Below, one piece after another: positions 7,822 through 17,135 of a stretch of 64,000 nucleotides of DNA. Origin of the DNA: Agromyces hippuratus (GTDB lineage: Bacteria > Actinomycetota > Actinomycetes > Actinomycetales > Microbacteriaceae); the NCBI RefSeq assembly GCF_013410355.1, contig NZ_JACCFI010000001.1:1488001-1552000 (forward strand), read 5' to 3'. Positions within the stretch are counted from its first letter, which is position 1, and each line of letters opens with the position of its first letter. A program made the translations under genes and the position numbers. The notes beneath the pieces are model-generated. The model worked only from the letters and a program-made list of their open reading frames with translations. It did not search any database and was not told the origin of the DNA.

Positions 7822-9966
7822 ATGGCCCACACGGTGTTCCATCTGCGCGCGGGAGGCGTGAGCGTCGTCATCGAGGCATCCGGCACCACCCTGCCGGTGA
7901 TCTGCCATTGGGGACGCGACCTCGGATCCCTCGACGCGAGCGCCCTCGCCCGCGTCGCCGAGCATGTGCACGGAACCCGTGTGACGAGCGAACCGGATCA
8001 CCCGCTCGCGGTCGGAGTGCTGCCCGAACCGAAGCAGGCCTGGATGGGTCCGCCCGGCCTCACCGGCGATCGCGACGGCCGCGCCGGCTTCCCCGACTTC
8101 GACGCCGTGCTCACCGAGTTCGAACGGGTCGATTCGGCGACAGTCGCGCAGCGACTCGTCTCCACCGCGACGGATGCCGCGAATCGGCTCGCCGTCCGCT
8201 TGGAGTTCGAGCTGCTCCGCTCCGGCCTCCTGCGCGTGCACGCCGCCGTCCGCAACGACGGTGAGGAGCGGTACCGGCTCGACGGGCTCGACCTCGCGCT
8301 CCCCGTGCCCGGCCGCACGGCGGAACTACTCGACTTCTCGGGCCGGCACAACGGCGAACGCCGCCCGCAGCGCACGACGATCACCGACGGCACCCACCTG
8401 CGGGAGCAGCGCCGCGGACGCCCCGGACCGGACGCGACGACGTTGCTCGTCGCCGGTACCGACGGCTTCGACTTCGGTCGGGGCGAGGTCTGGGCGGTGC
8501 ACCTCGGCTGGTCGGGTAACCAACGCCTGTGGGCGCACCGCACGAACGGCGGGCTCACCGCGCTCGGCGGCGGAGAGCTCCTGCAACCCGGCGAGGTCGA
8601 GCTCGATCCCGGTGAGGAGTACGAGATGCCCTGGCTGTACGCCGCATACGGCGATGGCCTCGACGATGCATCCGCTCGCATTCACGACGCGCTGCGCGCC
8701 CGACCGACGCATCCCGCCGTCGGCCGGCCAGTGACCCTGAACACCTGGGAGGCGGTGTACTTCGACCACACGCTCGAACCGCTCACCGAGCTCGCCGCGC
8801 TCGCCGCCGACGTCGGCGTGGAGCGATTCGTGCTCGACGACGGCTGGTTCCTCGGCCGCCGACACGACCGCGCCGGGCTCGGCGACTGGACCGTCGACCC
8901 CGAGGTGTGGCCGCACGGTCTCGCACCGCTCGTCGATCGCGTCCGCGAACACGGCATGCAGTTCGGCATCTGGTTCGAACCCGAGATGGTCAACCCCGAT
9001 TCCGAGCTCGCCCGCGCCCACCCCGAGTGGATCCTCGCACCGCAGCACCGGGACGCGCCGCTCGCCAGGCAGCAGCTCGTGCTCAACGTCGGCCACCCCG
9101 ACGCGCGCGCATACCTGCGCGACCGCATCGTGGAGCTCGTTTCCGAGCATCGCATCGACTACGTCAAGTGGGACCACAATCGCGACCTCGTCGAACCCGT
9201 CGATCGCGTGACCGGCCGAGCGGCCGTCCATCGCCAGACGCAGGCCGTCTACACCCTCATCGACGAGATCCGCGCGGCGTGCCCGTGGCTCGAGATCGAA
9301 TCGTGCTCGGCCGGTGGCGGCCGCATCGACCTCGGCATCGCCGAACGCACCGACCGGTTCTGGACGAGCGACTCGAACGACCCGCTCGAGCGCCAGCGCA
9401 TCCAGCGCTGGACGAGCCTGCTGATGCCGCCCGAGCTGCTGGGCGCGCACGTGGGCGCCGCGACCGCCCATGTCACCGGCCGCACCAGTTCGATCGACTT
9501 CCGCGCCATCACGGCGATGATCGGCAGTTTCGGCATCGAGTGGGACCTGCGTGAGGCGACCGCCGACGAGCGCGCTGCACTCACCGGATGGATCTCCGAG
9601 TTCGTGCGCCTGCGCCCGCTCATCGAACGCGGCAGGTTGCACCGTCTCGAGAGCGACCCGTCGATCTTCGCCCAGACCGTCGTCTCGGCCGATCGCGCGC
9701 ACGCGATCGCCACCATCGCGACGATCGACTCCCCCACCCACCTGCCCGGACCTGCGCTGCGGCTCACCGGGATCGACCCCGAAGCCGCCTACCGCGTGAC
9801 GCGGGTCCGACCCGAGGCATCCGTCGACCCGACGACGACGCGGCGCCAGCCCGACTGGTGGACCGAATCGGGCATCTGGCCGGGCACCGTCCTCGCCGAG
9901 GTCGGCCTGCCGATGCCGATCCTCCGCCCGCAGGAGGCCGGACTGATCGAGCTGGTCGCGCAATGA
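7822..9966 (+). CDS. alpha-galactosidase, GH36
   Basis: Canonical GH36 alpha-galactosidase of 714 residues, the usual size for the tetrameric bacterial enzymes. The N-terminal beta-sandwich carries the LDFSGRHNGERRPQR motif; the barrel has WEAVYFDH, FVLDDGWFLGRR, the nucleophile Asp in YVKWDHNRDL, CSAGGGRIDLGI and the acid/base Asp in WTSDSNDP. It removes terminal alpha-galactosyl units from melibiose, raffinose-family sugars or similar substrates imported by the divergent transporter. The ATG follows CGGAGG by five bases. Its stop overlaps the next ATG (ATGA), giving tight coupling. No export signal, so the enzyme acts in the cytoplasm. Confidence 0.96.
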   Translation: MAHTVFHLRAGGVSVVIEASGTTLPVICHWGRDLGSLDASALARVAEHVHGTRVTSEPDHPLAVGVLPEPKQAWMGPPGLTGDRDGRAGFPDFDAVLTEFERVDSATVAQRLVSTATDAANRLAVRLEFELLRSGLLRVHAAVRNDGEERYRLDGLDLALPVPGRTAELLDFSGRHNGERRPQRTTITDGTHLREQRRGRPGPDATTLLVAGTDGFDFGRGEVWAVHLGWSGNQRLWAHRTNGGLTALGGGELLQPGEVELDPGEEYEMPWLYAAYGDGLDDASARIHDALRARPTHPAVGRPVTLNTWEAVYFDHTLEPLTELAALAADVGVERFVLDDGWFLGRRHDRAGLGDWTVDPEVWPHGLAPLVDRVREHGMQFGIWFEPEMVNPDSELARAHPEWILAPQHRDAPLARQQLVLNVGHPDARAYLRDRIVELVSEHRIDYVKWDHNRDLVEPVDRVTGRAAVHRQTQAVYTLIDEIRAACPWLEIESCSAGGGRIDLGIAERTDRFWTSDSNDPLERQRIQRWTSLLMPPELLGAHVGAATAHVTGRTSSIDFRAITAMIGSFGIEWDLREATADERAALTGWISEFVRLRPLIERGRLHRLESDPSIFAQTVVSADRAHAIATIATIDSPTHLPGPALRLTGIDPEAAYRVTRVRPEASVDPTTTRRQPDWWTESGIWPGTVLAEVGLPMPILRPQEAGLIELVAQ

Positions 9967-11453
9967 CCGCCATCCGCATCGAGACCGACGACGCGACGCT
10001 CGCCGAGATGTTCGACTGGGCCGCTCGCACCGCCTCCCGCTTCGTGGTGGGCGACGGCCGGCGCGGGCCGCTCGACGTCTCCGAGGCGGACCCCGGTCCG
10101 TACCGCACCGGCGAGTACCGCGCGAGCTATCACGCCGGCTACCTGTTCCGGAGCGGCTACTACCTGCGGGACTTCGCGCATCAGGCGGTCGGTGCGCAGC
10201 TGCTCGGGCTGGCGCGGCACAATGCCGCGATGCTCGAGAGCTTCGTCCGCTCCGCGACGCCCGAGCACGGCGGTTGGCCGGTGTGGGCGCTGAACTTCGA
10301 CCGGGTCACCCCGCTCGCCATCGACTACCGCGGGCCCGACCGCTTCGTGCGCGAGCTGCCCGCCGTCTTCGAGCTCGTCGAACTCGTGCACGTCCTCTAC
10401 CGCTGGACGGGCGACCGGTCACTCCTCGAGCATCAGAGGTTCTGGCGACGCACCATGACCGACTTCGTCGCGGCCCACGATCGGAGCTTCCCGAACGGCG
10501 TGGCGGAAGCCGACGGCCCCGGCATCTTCGACGGTGCCGCGAGCTACAACGAGCGGCCCGCCGGGCCGCTGCTCGAGGCGGGCGACGCCTTCGCGGCGCA
10601 ATACGCGGCGAACCGCCACGCCGCGCGTCTCGAGTCGGCCCTCGGGGAGGACGAGGCATCCGACCGGTTCGCCTCCGCAGCCGACCGACTGGCCGCCGTG
10701 TTCGCCGCCGATTGGGGCGCAGCCGACGGAGCGACGGGCCGGCTCGTGTCGGCGCGGGACGCCGACGGTCTCCCGCTGCGGGAATGGATGAAGGAGGCGA
10801 CGTGGTTCCCGCCGATGAAGGGCCTCGTCGATGGGGATCACCCGGCCCGCAGCGCCGTGCTCGACCGCATCGATCGCGCGAGTCGTGCCCTCGAGACCCG
10901 GCCGCGCAACGTCGAGGCGCTCAGCTACCTGCCCGAGCTGTTCCTCCGCCACGGCCGCCCCGACACCGCTTTCGAGTGGATGCGCACCGTCTACGACGCA
11001 CGCGACGCACCGCACGAGGTCGCCGCGCAGGGCCCGAACGGCGACTACCCCGAGGTGTCCTTCACGCTCGTCGCGCAGATCGTCGCCGGCTTCCTCGGCC
11101 TCGAGCCCGACGCGCCCACGCGGACGGTGACCACCCGGCCCGCGCTCCCCCGAGGCATCGCCCGCCTCGCCGCGCATGACATCCCATTCGGGGGCGGCGC
11201 CATCAGCATCGGCATCCACCTCGGCCACGAGCTGTGGCTCGAGAACGGCACCTCGCGCGACCTCGACTGGGTGCCGTTCGTGGCTCGCGACGACCGCTTC
11301 CACGACCCGCACCTCGGCGAGGCGTCGTTCGGCGATGCCCACCGGGTCGCGCCGGGCGAGCGACGCACGATCCGCCTCGGGCCCGATGGCGGGCGGGGAA
11401 TCAGACCGGCACGGGCCCGGTCGACTGCCGCAGCCTCAGCTCAGGGTCGATGA
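9963..11453 (+). CDS. uncharacterised (alpha/alpha)6-barrel-type glycosidase-like protein
   Basis: A 496-residue protein translationally coupled to the GH36 gene by a four-base overlap. It is rich in helical segments with Trp and acidic motifs (YHAGYLFRSGYYLRDFAHQ, HGGWPVWALNFD, EADGPGIFDGAASYNERPAG, KEATWFPPMKG) resembling six-hairpin glycosidases of the GH15/GH37/GH63/GH78 kind, but I cannot assign a family. A general acid candidate cannot be fixed by eye. Context suggests it acts on what the alpha-galactosidase leaves, or on a galactosylated sugar acid or polyol. Its 3' end overlaps the end of the convergent lacI-type gene by 53 bases. Confidence 0.7.
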   Translation: MTAIRIETDDATLAEMFDWAARTASRFVVGDGRRGPLDVSEADPGPYRTGEYRASYHAGYLFRSGYYLRDFAHQAVGAQLLGLARHNAAMLESFVRSATPEHGGWPVWALNFDRVTPLAIDYRGPDRFVRELPAVFELVELVHVLYRWTGDRSLLEHQRFWRRTMTDFVAAHDRSFPNGVAEADGPGIFDGAASYNERPAGPLLEAGDAFAAQYAANRHAARLESALGEDEASDRFASAADRLAAVFAADWGAADGATGRLVSARDADGLPLREWMKEATWFPPMKGLVDGDHPARSAVLDRIDRASRALETRPRNVEALSYLPELFLRHGRPDTAFEWMRTVYDARDAPHEVAAQGPNGDYPEVSFTLVAQIVAGFLGLEPDAPTRTVTTRPALPRGIARLAAHDIPFGGGAISIGIHLGHELWLENGTSRDLDWVPFVARDDRFHDPHLGEASFGDAHRVAPGERRTIRLGPDGGRGIRPARARSTAAASAQGR

Positions 11454-12468
11454 GCGCCTCGGTCGCCTGCACCGCACGATTCTGGATCATGGTGACGAGC
11501 GTTCGCGCGCAGCTCTCGGCCAGGCTCTCGACGGGCTGGCGCACCGTCGTGAGGGGTGGATCGGTGAAGTCCAACAGGTAGGAGTCGTTGTAGCCGATGA
11601 CCGAGAGGTCCTTCGGCACCTCGAGTCCGCGCCTGGTGGCCGCCCTGATGGCGCCGAGCGCCATGTCGTCGCTCGACGCCACGATCGCCGTGACTCCGAG
11701 CGGGAGGAGTTCGTCGGCGGCGTGGCGCCCGCCGTCGACGCTGAAGTGGTGGCGCACCACCAGGTCTTCGGCGTCGCTCAGCCCCCGTGCGTCCATCGCC
11801 TCGAGGAACCCCTCGACGCGCCGGTCGGCGGGCGTGTTGCCGACCGGCCCCGCGCACATCCCGATGCGCCGATGGCCGAGGTCGTACAGGTGCGACACCG
11901 CGATCTCGGCTGCCTGCCAGTCGTCGGTGGACACGACGGGCGTGCGCGAGTTCGCGAACGCGCCGTTCACGCTCATGTACGGGATGCCCCGTGCCTCGAG
12001 CATCTCCCGGGCGACGGGGTCCGCGTTGCGCAGGGTGTTGCTCGATGAGAGGAACACCGCAGCCGCGATGCCCGCGTCGAGCATGACCTCGATGTAGTCG
12101 CGTTCGACGACCGAACCCGGCACGACGGGGCAGACCACGGCGCGCAGCCCATGCGGGCTCAACTCGCTCTCGACGGCGGTGCACATCGCGGCGAAGATCG
12201 CGTCTTTGAGCGCCGGGACGAGGAGCAGCACGATCTCGCCCTTGACCGGGCGTTCGTAGCCGATCTCGGCCAGGGCTCGCTCCACCTGCTCGCGGGTGCT
12301 CGCCGAGACCCCGTACTTGCGGTTGAGGACCCGGCTCACGGTGGCTTCGCTGACGCCGGCCAACGCGGCGACCTCGGCGAGGCGCACGGTTCCGGCCGGC
12401 GACCGGGTCCGACGAACAGCGCCGACCTTCGGGGTCGGATCTGCGGTCGAATCTGCCATGCGACCCAT
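11401..12468 (-). CDS. LacI-family transcriptional regulator
   Basis: Repressor of 355 residues. The N-terminal helix-turn-helix VRLAEVAALAGVSEATVSRVLN and hinge YGVSASTREQVERALAEIGY are clear, followed by a periplasmic-binding-like effector domain (VVSTDDWQAAEIAVSHLYDLGHRRIGM, ASSDDMALGAIRA, GYNDSYLLDFTDPPLTTVRQP). The start at 12468 has GGAG 11 bases upstream; an ATG at 12459 is the alternative. An extra ~20-residue polar segment precedes the helix-turn-helix. It lies directly beside, and overlaps the end of, the alpha-galactoside genes and most likely represses both arms until an imported galactoside binds. Confidence 0.92.
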   Translation of the reverse strand: MGRMADSTADPTPKVGAVRRTRSPAGTVRLAEVAALAGVSEATVSRVLNRKYGVSASTREQVERALAEIGYERPVKGEIVLLLVPALKDAIFAAMCTAVESELSPHGLRAVVCPVVPGSVVERDYIEVMLDAGIAAAVFLSSSNTLRNADPVAREMLEARGIPYMSVNGAFANSRTPVVSTDDWQAAEIAVSHLYDLGHRRIGMCAGPVGNTPADRRVEGFLEAMDARGLSDAEDLVVRHHFSVDGGRHAADELLPLGVTAIVASSDDMALGAIRAATRRGLEVPKDLSVIGYNDSYLLDFTDPPLTTVRQPVESLAESCARTLVTMIQNRAVQATEALIDPELRLRQSTGPVPV

Positions 12469-12641
12469 TCTTGCCGATACTCCGCCCCCTGCACCCATTC
12501 GACCGGCCCTTCGAATCGCGCCGCCCGATGGCGCGGCATCCCGCTCCGTTCACCTTCCCGACGCCCGCGGGTCATCCGCCATCTCTAACGTCGGCCGCGG
12601 CGCCCCTGCCGCGCCGCCACCGACGAACAGGAGAACGACCG

Positions 12642-13847
12642 ATGACCGAGAAGTCGCCCATCAGCCGCCGGACCATCCTCACCGCAGGAGGTCTCGGCGT
12701 GCTCGGCGCCGCGGCGCTCCCGACCGCAGCACATGCCGAGACCGGCGACGCCGAACGCGGCGCAACCGGCAGCCCGCGCGCCAAGGCGCCGAAGCTGCGC
12801 TTCCGCGCCGACGGCACGTTCAAGGTCGTGCAGTTCAACGACACGCAGGACGACGAGCTGACCGACCGTCGCACCGTCGAGCTCATCGAGAAGACCCTCG
12901 ACGCCGAGACGCCCGACTTCGTGCTCATCAACGGCGACGTCATCACCGGCGGCTGCGAGACCCGCCTCGCCGTCAAGCAGGCGATCAACAACGTCGTCTG
13001 GCCGATGGAGAGCCGCGGCATCCCGTGGGCCGTCACCTACGGCAACCACGACGAGGATTCGCTGCCGCAGTCGGGGGTCGACGAGGCGATGATGCTCGAC
13101 TTCTACCGCAGCTACGACTTCAACATGAACGCCGAGAACATCGCCGGCGTGACGGGAACCGGCAACACGATCGTGCCGATCCGCACAGCCGGCCGCGGCA
13201 ACGACACGGCCTTCAGCCTCTGGCTCCTCGACTCCGGCCGGTACGCGCCCGGCACCATCGACGGGCAGGACTTCGCCGGTTACCCCGCGTGGGACTGGCT
13301 GCGCATGGACCAGGTGTCGTGGTACCGCGAGGAGTCGCAGCGCCTCGAGAAGAAGTTCAAGCGCAAGGTGCCCGGCCTCATGTTCATCCACATCGCGCTC
13401 TGGGAGCACCGCTTCATGTGGTGGGGCGGCGTCGACACCCGCACCGCAGCGGATGCCGCGCGTGGACGCACCCGTCACGGCATCGTCGGCGAGCGCAACG
13501 AGGACGAGTGCCCCGGTCCCATCAACTCGGGCATGTACAACGCGATCCTCGAGCGCGGCGACGTCAAGGGCGTCTTCGTCGGTCACGACCACGTCAACGA
13601 CTACGTGGGCAACTACTACGGCGTGCTGCTCGGCTACGCGCCGGGCACCGGCTTCGGCGCCTACGGCCTGCCCGGCGCTGAGCGCAACCGCATGCGCGGC
13701 GGCCGGGTGTTCGAGCTCACCCAGTCAGGTGAGGACGTCGACATCGCGACGCGCGTGGTCTACGCGCGCGACTACGGCATCGACCTCACCGCGAACGACC
13801 AGCCGATGGAACCGACGCCGCTCGCGCCCAAGCAGGCGGCGATCTGA
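12642..13847 (+). CDS. Tat-exported calcineurin-like metallophosphoesterase
   Basis: A 401-residue phosphoesterase related to purple acid phosphatase-like proteins. The N-terminus SRRTILTAGGLGVLGAAALP is a twin-arginine signal, with a likely cut near AHAE, so the enzyme folds in the cytoplasm and acts outside. Metal motifs are present in order: FNDTQDD, NGDVITGG, YGNHDEDS, FIHIALWEH and VGHDHVNDY. The first motif has Gln where DxH enzymes have His. Start ATG 12642 has AGGAG eight bases upstream. Substrate unknown; phosphate scavenging is plausible but not shown by a phosphate box I could recognise. Confidence 0.88.
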   Translation: MTEKSPISRRTILTAGGLGVLGAAALPTAAHAETGDAERGATGSPRAKAPKLRFRADGTFKVVQFNDTQDDELTDRRTVELIEKTLDAETPDFVLINGDVITGGCETRLAVKQAINNVVWPMESRGIPWAVTYGNHDEDSLPQSGVDEAMMLDFYRSYDFNMNAENIAGVTGTGNTIVPIRTAGRGNDTAFSLWLLDSGRYAPGTIDGQDFAGYPAWDWLRMDQVSWYREESQRLEKKFKRKVPGLMFIHIALWEHRFMWWGGVDTRTAADAARGRTRHGIVGERNEDECPGPINSGMYNAILERGDVKGVFVGHDHVNDYVGNYYGVLLGYAPGTGFGAYGLPGAERNRMRGGRVFELTQSGEDVDIATRVVYARDYGIDLTANDQPMEPTPLAPKQAAI

Positions 13848-13860
13848 CGATCATCGGCTT

Positions 13861-13908
13861 CCGACCGTGGGGCGAACGGCGCATCGTCGCCGCATGCCCC
13901 GCGGTCGG
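13861..13908. terminator. bidirectional terminator hairpin
   Basis: A 13-bp stem (13861-13873 with 13896-13908, one wobble pair) sits between the convergent phosphoesterase and alpha/beta hydrolase genes. Confidence 0.65.
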
Positions 13909-13924
13909 CCCTCGTCAGCCCTGG

Positions 13925-14734
13925 TCAGCCCTCGGCGAGGAAGGCGAGCGCCGCGGACTTGAACCCCCGTGACGTGAGCGTCGAGACGTGGTCGCGACCG
14001 GGCACCGAGACGAAGTCGGCGCCCCACTCGCGGGCGAGCTCCTGCGCGCCGGCGGGCACGGGATCGTTCTCGCCGGCGACGAACAGCACCGGGATGCCGC
14101 CGGGGATCGCCAGCGGTGAGCCGGAGACGCCCTCGATCACGGCGAGCAGTGCCTCGCGGTCGGCGCCGGCCGTGATCGCGGGGCGCAGCACCTGCTCGAT
14201 CACCGGATCGCGCGGCGCCTCGTCGCGGAGCAGCACGGCCCTCGCGTCGTCGATCGCCCACGTGGCGAAGAGCTCGTCCGGCCCGGCGCCGCCCACCACG
14301 ACCCGGCGCACCCGCTCCGGGGCGCTCGTCGCGAACGCCGAGACCACGCGGTTGCCCATCGAATAGGCGACGACGTCGACGACGTCGACACCGGCGGAGT
14401 CGAGCACGGCGATGAGGTCGGTCCCGAGCAGCTCCGGTGCGTACGAGTCGGCGTCCACGGGCTTGTCGCTCGCGCCATGGCCGCGGAGGTCGAGCGTGAT
14501 GGTCGTGCGCCCGGCGTCTTCGAGGGCGCGAACCCAGCCGGTGCCCTCCCACGTGATCGCGGCATCGGAGGCGAAGCCGTGCACGAGGAGGACGGGCGGC
14601 AGCGCGGCCTCCGGAACGCCGCTGCCGTCGACCGGCTCGACGGGCTCGACCGCATGCACGCGGTACCCGATGAGCACCCCGTCGGGGGCTTCCGCGTAGA
14701 GGGTCGGAGTGTTCGCGGGGCCGGCCTGCCTCAC
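13925..14734 (-). CDS. alpha/beta hydrolase
   Basis: Cytoplasmic hydrolase of 269 residues with the oxyanion segment LLVHGFASD, the motif DLRGHGASD and the nucleophile elbow VAYSMGNRV (Ser125), where Ala replaces the first Gly of the usual G-x-S-x-G; a late Asp (GENDP) and His (GRDHVS) complete a triad. The GTG at 14734 overlaps the stop of the nicotinamidase gene by four bases and has GAGG seven bases upstream. No substrate can be named; coupling to nicotinamidase is a positional link only. Confidence 0.85.
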   Translation of the reverse strand: MRQAGPANTPTLYAEAPDGVLIGYRVHAVEPVEPVDGSGVPEAALPPVLLVHGFASDAAITWEGTGWVRALEDAGRTTITLDLRGHGASDKPVDADSYAPELLGTDLIAVLDSAGVDVVDVVAYSMGNRVVSAFATSAPERVRRVVVGGAGPDELFATWAIDDARAVLLRDEAPRDPVIEQVLRPAITAGADREALLAVIEGVSGSPLAIPGGIPVLFVAGENDPVPAGAQELAREWGADFVSVPGRDHVSTLTSRGFKSAALAFLAEG

Positions 14735-15333
14735 GAGGCGGCCTCGTCGAGCACCGTCGACTCGGCGATGACGACCCCGGCGTGCCCGAGCTCGGCGAGC
14801 GCGGCCGCCGACGACTCGGCGGCGACGCCGGCGACGAGGTCGGTGAAGACCCGCACGTGCTGGCCGTGCTCGACCGCGTCGAGCACGCTCGCCCGCACGC
14901 AGTAGTCGGTGGCGATGCCGACGACGTCGATCTCGGTGATGCCCCGAGCGGCGAGCACGTCGCTCACGCTCGCGCCCGCGTCATCCGTGCCCTCGAAGAT
15001 CGAGTACGCGGGCACGCCCTGCCCCTTTCGGATGTGCACGTCGACGGCCGTGGTGTCGAAGTCGGGGTGGTACTCGGCACCGGGGGTGCCCTCGACGCAA
15101 TGCGGCGGCCAGCTGTCGACGAAGTCGGGCTCGGCGTCGGTCGCGAAATGGCCGCCGTTGTCGTGCTCGCCCGAGTGCCAGTCACGGGATGCCGCGACGA
15201 GCTCGTAGTCGCCCCGGTGCTGCTGCAGCAGGCGCGTGACGCCGGCGGCGACCGCGGCTCCGCCCTCGACGCCGAGGGCCCCGCCCTCGGTGAAGTCGTT
15301 CTGCACGTCGATGATGAACAGGGCGCGGGTCAT
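14731..15333 (-). CDS. pncA: nicotinamidase
   Basis: Hydrolyses nicotinamide to nicotinate in NAD salvage. The 200-residue protein has the isochorismatase-fold triad Asp9 (FIIDVQNDF), Lys in HIRKGQG and Cys in GIATDYCVRASV, and the metal-site pattern DWHSGEHDNGGHFA that separates nicotinamidases from plain isochorismatases. Start ATG 15333 is preceded by AAGGAG at good spacing. It leads a two-gene operon with the alpha/beta hydrolase. Confidence 0.95.
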   Translation of the reverse strand: MTRALFIIDVQNDFTEGGALGVEGGAAVAAGVTRLLQQHRGDYELVAASRDWHSGEHDNGGHFATDAEPDFVDSWPPHCVEGTPGAEYHPDFDTTAVDVHIRKGQGVPAYSIFEGTDDAGASVSDVLAARGITEIDVVGIATDYCVRASVLDAVEHGQHVRVFTDLVAGVAAESSAAALAELGHAGVVIAESTVLDEAAS

Positions 15334-15440
15334 GGCTCGCTCCTTCGCACGTCAACACGGCACGGCACGGCCGCTGATGCATCCATTCTTCCAGCGATCG
15401 GGGCGGTCTGCCCGGGTTCAGCGCTCGGCGAACCGCATCG

Positions 15441-17072
15441 TCACTGGTTGGAGAGGTTGTCTCCGCAGAGGTAGAAGCCCGTCGTGAGCGTGTCGATCGC
15501 CTGCTTCGCCTCGTCGGTGACGTCGCCGAGGGCGTAGATCGCGAAGGTCAGGGTCGAGCCGTCCTCTGCGCGCACGACGCCCGAGAGCGTATAGCCGGTG
15601 TCGATCCAGCCGGTCTTGGCGGAGACCGCACCGTCGGCAACCGAGTTGTCGCCCGCGAAGCGGTCGTCGTAGCTGAGCGAGCCGCGCTCGCCCGAGACGG
15701 GAAGTCCGTCCATGAGTACGCCCAGGTTGCCCTCCCGCGCGTTGATCTTCACGAACAGCCGGGTCAGGTACGACGGCGGCACGGCGTTGTTGTCTGAGAG
15801 GCCCGAGCCGTCGACGATCGTGATGCCCGTGGTGTCGATGCCGTAGGCGGCGAGCCCCTCGAGCACTCCGGCGTTGATCGCGCCGAAGGTGTTGCCCGAA
15901 CCGGTCTCGATGGCCACGAGCCTGGCGAGCATCTCGGCCGCGGTGTTGTCGGAGACGACGAGGGCCTTGTCGACGAGCTGCGCGACGGTCGGCGACTGCA
16001 CCTGGCCGAGCTGCTGAGCCTCCGCGGGCGCGACGCCGCGTTCGATCACCTCGATGCCGCCGAGCTCGTCGGCGAAGGCGTCGCCGGCGCGGCCAACGGG
16101 GTCGTCGCTGCGCCACGAGGTGTTCGACCCGGGTTCGTCGCGGTCGCCGTCGACCATGAGTGCGGCGATGTTCGACATGTAGCCGTCGTCGCGCTCCTTG
16201 AGGTTCCAGCTCGGCTCCCATTCGTCGCCGCCGAAGTAGCTCGCATCGAGGATGAGCTTCGTCAGCGGCGGGTTCGCGGGATCGGCATCCCACGCGGCCT
16301 CGACCTGGGCCGCCAGGTCGTCGAGGTGCGCCGCGCCCGGGTACACGGTCTCGGTGCCGCTCGAGGTGCGGGAGAGCGTGGCGTCGCCGCCGCCGACGAG
16401 CACGACCGAACCCGGCTCCGAGCCCTTCACGACGGTGGTCGGGGTGCGGTGATCGGGCCCGAGCACCGAGAGTGCCGCGGCAGACGTCAGCACCTTCATG
16501 ACGCTCGCGGTGCGGGAGGCGGTCGTGCCGCCTCGGTCGTAGAGCACCTCGCCCGTCGAGGCGTTCATGACCTGAGCCTGGAAGTTCGCCAGACGCCCGT
16601 CGTCCGCGCGATCGGCGACCGAGCAGGTGCGCAACCGGCTCGCCGCCGCGATCGCGGCGGGCACCGGGCGAGCAGGGTCGACGGTGGGCGTCGGAGTCGG
16701 GGTGGTCGTCGCGAGGGCAGCGGATGCCGCTCCGCCGCCCTTGCTCGCGATGCCGGCGGCGACCGCGCCGGCGCCGATGAGGCCGAAGGCGACGACGCCT
16801 CCCGCGATCATGAGCGGCAGGCGGTGCGTGCGGGCGAACGCGGCGATCGCGGTGAGCACACCCGGCTTCGGGGTCTCGGCGGCCTCGGGCGCTTCGGCAG
16901 CCTCGGCCGCTTCAGACGCCTCGGACGCCTCGGACGCGGTAACGTCCGAGTCCGGGGAATCGATGACGTCGCCGGCCGGCGTTTCGGCGGCCTCGGCGGC
17001 CGACATGTCGGCAGCGGTCGACGGGTCGCTCGCGTCGGGGGTCTCCCCTGCGCCGTCCGTCTCGTCGATCAC
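15441..17072 (-). CDS. dacB: D-alanyl-D-alanine carboxypeptidase, PBP4/DacB type (peptidase S13)
   Basis: Trims or cleaves peptide stems in peptidoglycan. A 543-residue protein with a long acidic, Ala/Glu/Ser-rich cytoplasmic N-terminus containing short SEA/AEA repeats, one membrane anchor (LPLMIAGGVVAFGLIGAGAVAAG) and an extracellular serine-peptidase domain. The three active-site motifs are visible: SVMK (about residue 189), SDN (about 371) and KTG (about 484). Start GTG 17072 follows AGGA by seven bases. Signal-anchor attachment and the long charged head distinguish it from the E. coli enzyme. Confidence 0.92.
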   Translation of the reverse strand: MIDETDGAGETPDASDPSTAADMSAAEAAETPAGDVIDSPDSDVTASEASEASEAAEAAEAPEAAETPKPGVLTAIAAFARTHRLPLMIAGGVVAFGLIGAGAVAAGIASKGGGAASAALATTTPTPTPTVDPARPVPAAIAAASRLRTCSVADRADDGRLANFQAQVMNASTGEVLYDRGGTTASRTASVMKVLTSAAALSVLGPDHRTPTTVVKGSEPGSVVLVGGGDATLSRTSSGTETVYPGAAHLDDLAAQVEAAWDADPANPPLTKLILDASYFGGDEWEPSWNLKERDDGYMSNIAALMVDGDRDEPGSNTSWRSDDPVGRAGDAFADELGGIEVIERGVAPAEAQQLGQVQSPTVAQLVDKALVVSDNTAAEMLARLVAIETGSGNTFGAINAGVLEGLAAYGIDTTGITIVDGSGLSDNNAVPPSYLTRLFVKINAREGNLGVLMDGLPVSGERGSLSYDDRFAGDNSVADGAVSAKTGWIDTGYTLSGVVRAEDGSTLTFAIYALGDVTDEAKQAIDTLTTGFYLCGDNLSNQ

Positions 17073-17135
17073 CCGGGAATCCTACGGAGTCATCCTCAAG
17101 AGAACCTGATCATGCGGCCGATCGGGCGCTGCCGG

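Noticed and set aside
13925..15333. PncA-alpha/beta hydrolase pair as a pyrazinamide or nicotinate-degradation operon
   Set aside because: Nicotinamidase is secure, but the hydrolase has no feature tying it to pyridine metabolism; coupling alone is too weak.
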